Positions 59,219 through 64,000 of a stretch of DNA of 64,000 bases are shown here, piece after piece (the first letter of the stretch is position 1; each line of letters begins with the position of its first letter). The stretch spans positions 5,044,501 to 5,108,500 of the forward strand of contig AP031356.1 in the NCBI GenBank assembly GCA_037833965.1, written 5' to 3'. A program made the position numbers and the translations under genes. The stretch comes from Marchantia polymorpha subsp. ruderalis (taxonomy: Eukaryota > Streptophyta > Marchantiopsida > Marchantiales > Marchantiaceae). A model generated the notes under the pieces. It worked only from the letters and a program-made list of their open reading frames with translations. It did no database searches and was not told the DNA's origin.

Positions 59219-61548
59219 TGTAAATACAACCTGAGCTTCAAGGTTTTCATTTCTGACTAGCAGGCAAAACGAAAACCTCGTTGCCAAGGAGGAAATGCAG
59301 TTTTCGAACTAAGCATCTATAAGAACAAGAATTAGGGCAAATCCATGGACGTGGAGGAGATGTAATCATTTCTCAAGAGAGGAGACTCACACCCGAGCAA
59401 GTCACAGTCAGATGCTGCCCCCAGATCTGAAAGTCAAGATCTGAGGTGCATCTCAGCTGAGACTCAGCCAGTGCAAAATAGAAATGCCGGGAAGGTTGAG
59501 GTATTTCTTTCCTGCGCAAGATTGCATCAGACCACTTGTCTTCGTGCGGGAACGTTATATGTTTTGCTTAAACGACTCTATTTGGATGACTTTCAGTCAC
59601 ATGGTCTCAAACCGTTATTCACTTGGTCTGGTGGGATTCCTCGATTACTAATTGCAGCGCTGACGCACTGGCATCTGATAAAATTTCTGCCATTTCAGGA
59701 CCAAGTAAAACTGATCATGTTACGCAACCCAGAAAAACGGCAGGGTACACGAGACTTTCTTCGAGCCGGGTGAAGCAATGCAAACCCTGGCCTAAAGTGC
59801 AGAAAGAAACGGTTCACGGTTGCTCCGTCAATGCTGGAACGGCTTGGGAGGACGAATAGGACATTGAATGCAAACGGATTCCTGTGTATTGCTGAAAGGG
59901 CCATTCTCGTCCTATCTACACAACTCTGCTTCTGGGGTCCACTGGAAACGAAATACCATGGCCTCAAGGGCAGGTGTCATCTCGAAGGATAAGCAGCATA
60001 TTTCTGGTACGCAGTTAGGTACAAATGAAGCGTAGGTGTCCTCCTTCCTTCTCATTGCGCAGAACCATCTGAAGTTCTCAAGGTTAGACTCAGTGTACCA
60101 CAAAGTTACACATTTTACCTTGCAACCCCGACTAACCATTGGATCAGGGTGCCCTTGGGTTGTTCCTGACGCCGGTTCGAAAGCAGCGGAAAGCAAACCT
60201 GATCAAGCCTTGCGCTTTCGGCTCTAGCTGCCATAGTAGGCATGGAGGATATGATCGGACTCCAGTTTGAAGCATGATTCCCGGCCGGTCGAGAGAATCG
60301 CGCACCAATTTGGCTTCCTCCGTACCCTCCCCATTCTTGATCTTCCAGAATGACGAACTGTCTTGCGCTATGGAGGGTGCTCGCTAAGTTTATTCGGGTA
60401 GTTTGAAGTCCACAGATATTGCGGGTGACATATGTCAATCGGCTTGGTGTTTGACTTGAGTTTGTTGATGACGGAATTCAACGAACACTACTATAAATCA
60501 TATGAAGGCTAGCTGTTGCGCCTCGAGAAACTGGCGCGACTCTGGGTTTAAAGATTGTTCCCAGCTCTACGTGCGTGCGGCTCCCTACTCAAATATCGAG
60601 GGCCGGAATGTGATGGCAGGGCGAGAAAAGTGCAGCGCATAGTTTCAGTGCAGCAACTGATGAGATTGACGGTTTCCCGATGGGAAGCCGGCTGTTGCGC
60701 CAGTTGACTTACGACCTGTACCCGATTTGACTGCCGAGGCGAGTCAAATTCGGCAGTGGACTGACCGGCACCTCCGTGTCGAAAACGCGGCAGACGCGTC
60801 TCAGCGAGGAGCGGTGCGTCTTGGGATGCCCTCAGCATCGCCTTCATAGATGGCCGCGTGATGCTTGCACAACAGTGGAGAACTGCAGAAGGGTGGAGCT
60901 GCGCAAGTGTTTGTTCATCGCCTGATGGGACTGGTTGAAAAAAGCGCCGCACCCTCCGAGGAGGCTTCGACTGTGTATGTTCTTTCTGGAACGCATGAAC
61001 GACGGCTTAGGCTTCATGTCATGATGTCGAGCAGCGAGCGTCAGTTTTCAGATCGTGAGGAAGTGTTCGAATGAGGAATCCTCGTGGAGGATATAATAAT
61101 CGAGATGTCGATGGATGCTACTGCTTCGATCAAGGTGTTTCGCAATCGCAAACAATCGATACCCTTCAGCTTTCGATGCAGGAAGGATCGGTAGAAAGCG
61201 AGCACGACGAGAAGCTGATGCTGCCGCCGGGCGAGACCCTCGGACAGGGATCGAGATGAAATCACGAGGAGAGTTCGAAAGGGGTGGGTCTATAAATAAG
61301 CATTGAGCTCGAGCAAGACGAAGGAATCTCGCGAGCCCGGGTCAGATGTTCATCTCCGTGTGGGTCAGTTGCCCATCCGGCTCGAAGAGGTTATTCGGGG
61401 AGAACATGGTGCTTGTTGAGTGACAAGATGAACCTCATTTGAAACAGTTATGGCAGACTATCCTTTGAAGATAGTACGCATCGAATCGTCAGCTTCGGAC
61501 GTCCAACAGTTCGACAACCACAAGATACGACGTTGAATAGTCGCAAAC
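59219..61548. other. About 2.3 kb present in copy B but absent from copy A
   Basis: Copy A reads straight through GGGAACTCAGCTTTGG at about 44037-44048. In copy B the matching halves are separated: GGAAACTCA ends at 59218 and CATCAGCTTTGGG resumes at about 61548. The insert is GC-richer than its surroundings. It contains exon-like stretches (for example an open stretch ending NAGKVE before GTATTT at 59501, and an acceptor CCATTTCAG before an open frame to 59859), but no domain is recognised. Clear terminal inverted repeats were not seen. It could be a captured gene fragment, or a deletion from copy A. Confidence 0.6.
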
Positions 61549-62350
61549 ATCAGCTTTGGGAGACCCCGTCGAAGCTCTGTGAGATGAGAGAGAATCATTC
61601 GTCAAGTTTCAATATCCCGCGCAGTCGATCTTCGATTCATCACATAACGTATGTGGATGGAGGGGCCATACTTCTCGCCCAAAAGGTTCACGCGCTCTTC
61701 CAAGACTTCTGGTCCAAGTTAGCATCGACGAGAGGCGCGCAGTCGGTCTCGCTCCGCGTCCCCTCCTTCGGATGCCGACATTCACACCTACACAGTTGAC
61801 TTTGATGTCTTCGTAGTCCTTCGCGGAGACAGCATCTCGTCGGAGATGCCATATCCGTCAACGGCTGGCTCTGCAGAAACCGGCAATCGGATGGAAGCAA
61901 TACTGGAATTCTCTTCCCGTCACGCCACCCGATGGCTCGAAGAAAAAAAGTTCCCATCCCAGCCCCTTCGCAAATCAAAACGATCAAATCTCCTCGTTCT
62001 TCAAGGAATTGATCACATAATTTATCCGCATAATTCACTCCCTTCCTCGCACCTCACAGAAGAGATCTCCCACGTCACGGCTTCGTTAGTTTCGCCGAGA
62101 CCCACCTTGGCCCCGTGCATGTTCGACGCACCGGGTTCAAACCAAATACGCGTTTTCTCCCAGCTTCGTGAGAAACCCCGACTCTGGCCCTCCATCTCTG
62201 GGGCTCTGTTCAGATCCGCATCGAGAGTGATGCCAGAACAAATCATCAGAGCACCCTCTGTCGGTCTCTAGCTCACATGCGCATCTCAGCCCTCAAATTT
62301 TATAAGGCCTAAGTGGGCGCCTGTGGCATGACAACCACGGAATGGGCCTG

Positions 62351-64000
62351 GGAAGGTAGTCCCTTTGGTTGTGACTGCTGGCCCACTCGCAGCAATCGGG
62401 CCCGCACTCGGGCTCCTCGTGACTCCTACTGCAATTGGCAGCACATTTGGAGCGACTTTCCTCGTTATGGCTGTAAGGTTCCCCACAACAGCTTTAGGTA
62501 CTGAAAGGACTGTACGAGCAAGTATTTTGCAAGTCCTTGTGGCTCGCTTGCGGACACGGCTCCGGTACTCGCTAGAAAGCTGGGACTCATCGTACCCTTT
62601 TCTCGTAGGCTCATCATGCCCAGACTGACACATCTCGATCCTTGAGTGACTCGAATCAGAGCCTCTGCGAAAATCTCATTTGCCGATCTCCAAAGTGGCT
62701 CCGGGCCCAACCCGGTTGATTCCATAAAGCTCGTCATCGACGCGAGTTTCGTGATATTACGCACACTCCAACAGATGGAACAGCATCATCACCTTTCTGA
62801 GCTACGGTGCTTGAGTGAGGATCAATGCCATCCCATTCCTTTCGGACCATCCCCGTCTCTACACAATTCGTCGGCGGAATCAAACACCCTCGAAAGGAAG
62901 ACATTTGAATACCAAAAGGTTTTACCTTAACACGCAATCGCGTTCAGCAGAAAAACGAATTCGGTCAATTGCTCCAAACTCTCTCTCTCTCTACAAAACA
63001 GTATGTATTCGGTAAGTCAGAATTTCGTAGCTAGTAAGCCCGCGCTTCGCAAGAAGGCCCGTGGATACTTCGAGGAACCCTTAGAGGTGAGTCGTTTGTG
63101 AACAACCTCACGGGCCCAGGCTTAGAGCTATGGAACAAAATCCGAGGAAGCTCGTGGGTCGGGCATCCAGCGGTGACATTAACAAGCGCGAGGCCCATCC
63201 GGAGACCTCGGTCTCGGAGGCAAGCTCCCGGACGACCACGAGCAACCGTCGACTGCACCATCTCTACACTCACTCCAAAGTGGTTTTTTGAATCCGGGAA
63301 TTTAAATCTTCAAACAAATTTCGAATTTCTTCTTGCTTCAAATTCAGAGCGAAACGTTCCTCCGTCTCACGTTCAGGACTAGAGCCCTAAGTTGGTCCGC
63401 AGCCCGAGAAGCGTCTTCACCGTTTCTGTCGACGGACACTTGGACAGAAATAGTAAATCGACACTCCACGTCATCGAAATTCTCTGCTTTGTCACGGCCC
63501 GTGGTGGTTTGTTGGGAGCGGTGGGAAGTAAGCCCGTTCCAGCAGCGCAAGGGGACGAGACTGTCGCTTTCCCGGACTGAGACAGTTATCCACCACTTAC
63601 CTCAATTTCAGCTTAAAGCGCAAAGGTGACCGACTTAGACACAAGTCTTCCGGAAGCAGATGAACGACCTTTTCACGTCAAACTGAGTAGGTCATGGACG
63701 GACAGACCTTTGAGGATCGTTCTCCTTTGAAAACAAAGACGGATGTGACCGAAACTGGAAAAGCACGGGGGAGAAATATTCTCATCCGGAAATTTCGTGG
63801 CTGGAAGTCGATGACTTTGTCGGTCTCTAACGGGGAGGTCAAAAGAGAAGCTTGTCAAGAGCAATCTCAGTGCAGGGGACCTGCCTTTCTTTTGGCAGGC
63901 TTTCTGTTAGAGGCACTGGATTTGATGGCAGAGGCCTAAGTGCTCGAGGCTGGAGACTTGGCACAGACTTGCTCCTTTATCTTGCAGCCCGAGAGCGCTT
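62351..64000. other. Unrecognised sequence at the window end
   Basis: Moderate GC, several short overlapping frames on both strands, no domain recognised. The edge of the window may cut a gene or element here. Confidence 0.4.

Larger units (their letters stand above)
54600..62350. repeat. Copy B of the large paralogous segment
   Basis: The same-orientation counterpart of the host DNA found in pieces at about 23850-24535, 31900-33684, 41530-41673, 42551-44211 and 45481-46015. It lacks the copia, MULE and hAT insertions and the 320-bp array. It has its own differences: a 104-bp tandem duplication, an expanded 57-bp minisatellite, an extra 60 bp near 58010-58075 and about 2.3 kb at 59219-61548. 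No protein domain is recognised in it. Confidence 0.88.

Noticed and set aside
62365..62628. Hydrophobic-looking 87-codon plus-strand frame
   Set aside because: An equally open antisense frame exists, and no family, splice context or conservation supports either strand.

Overview
The window is nuclear DNA of a land plant. Two spliced genes encode proteins of plant type: a thylakoid-lumen FKBP with a twin-arginine transit signal, and an autoinhibited-type (IIB) Ca2+-ATPase. The repeats are Ty1/copia, Mutator-like and hAT-like elements. Short introns, neutral codon use and the Ca2+-ATPase N-terminus would fit a bryophyte or other non-seed plant, but the species cannot be fixed from the sequence. 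No rRNA, tRNA, CRISPR or bacterial-style operon was seen.

Layout. 1-7.6 kb: mixed, partly GC-rich sequence; three exon-like blocks on the minus strand (2768-3344) suggest an unrecognised gene. 7658-10686 (minus): a complete seven-exon FKBP16-3-like gene, 228 aa. 11-18 kb: AT-rich intergenic DNA with a (TA)n tract and a 1.08-kb TIR element (13938-15019) flanked by an 8-bp target duplication. 18231-21470 (plus): a five-exon gene for a type II membrane protein with a Cys-rich PAN/Apple-like region followed by a divergent cyclophilin domain. 24536-31899: a degenerate Ty1/copia element on the minus strand, with LTRs, TSD and PBS visible. It carries an extra, inverted gag copy that makes a long hairpin-forming inverted repeat. 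33685-41529: a Mutator-like element with a decayed transposase. 41674-42550: a short hAT-type element. 44212-45480: a nearly perfect 320-bp tandem array. About 47291-51594 (plus): a P-type IIB Ca2+-ATPase gene whose last exon runs into a tandem partial duplication of its own exon and intron. From 54.6 to 62.35 kb: a second copy of the segment that lies, broken up by the three transposons, at about 23.9-46.0 kb. From 62.35 kb to the end: unrecognised sequence.

The main structural insight is that the segment at 54.6-62.3 kb (copy B) is a direct paralogue of the host DNA into which the copia, MULE and hAT elements inserted (copy A). Copy B preserves the empty sites of all three insertions. The Ca2+-ATPase gene sits between the two direct copies. 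The three genes have no obvious pathway link; two of them encode peptidyl-prolyl isomerase folds of unrelated families (FKBP and cyclophilin).
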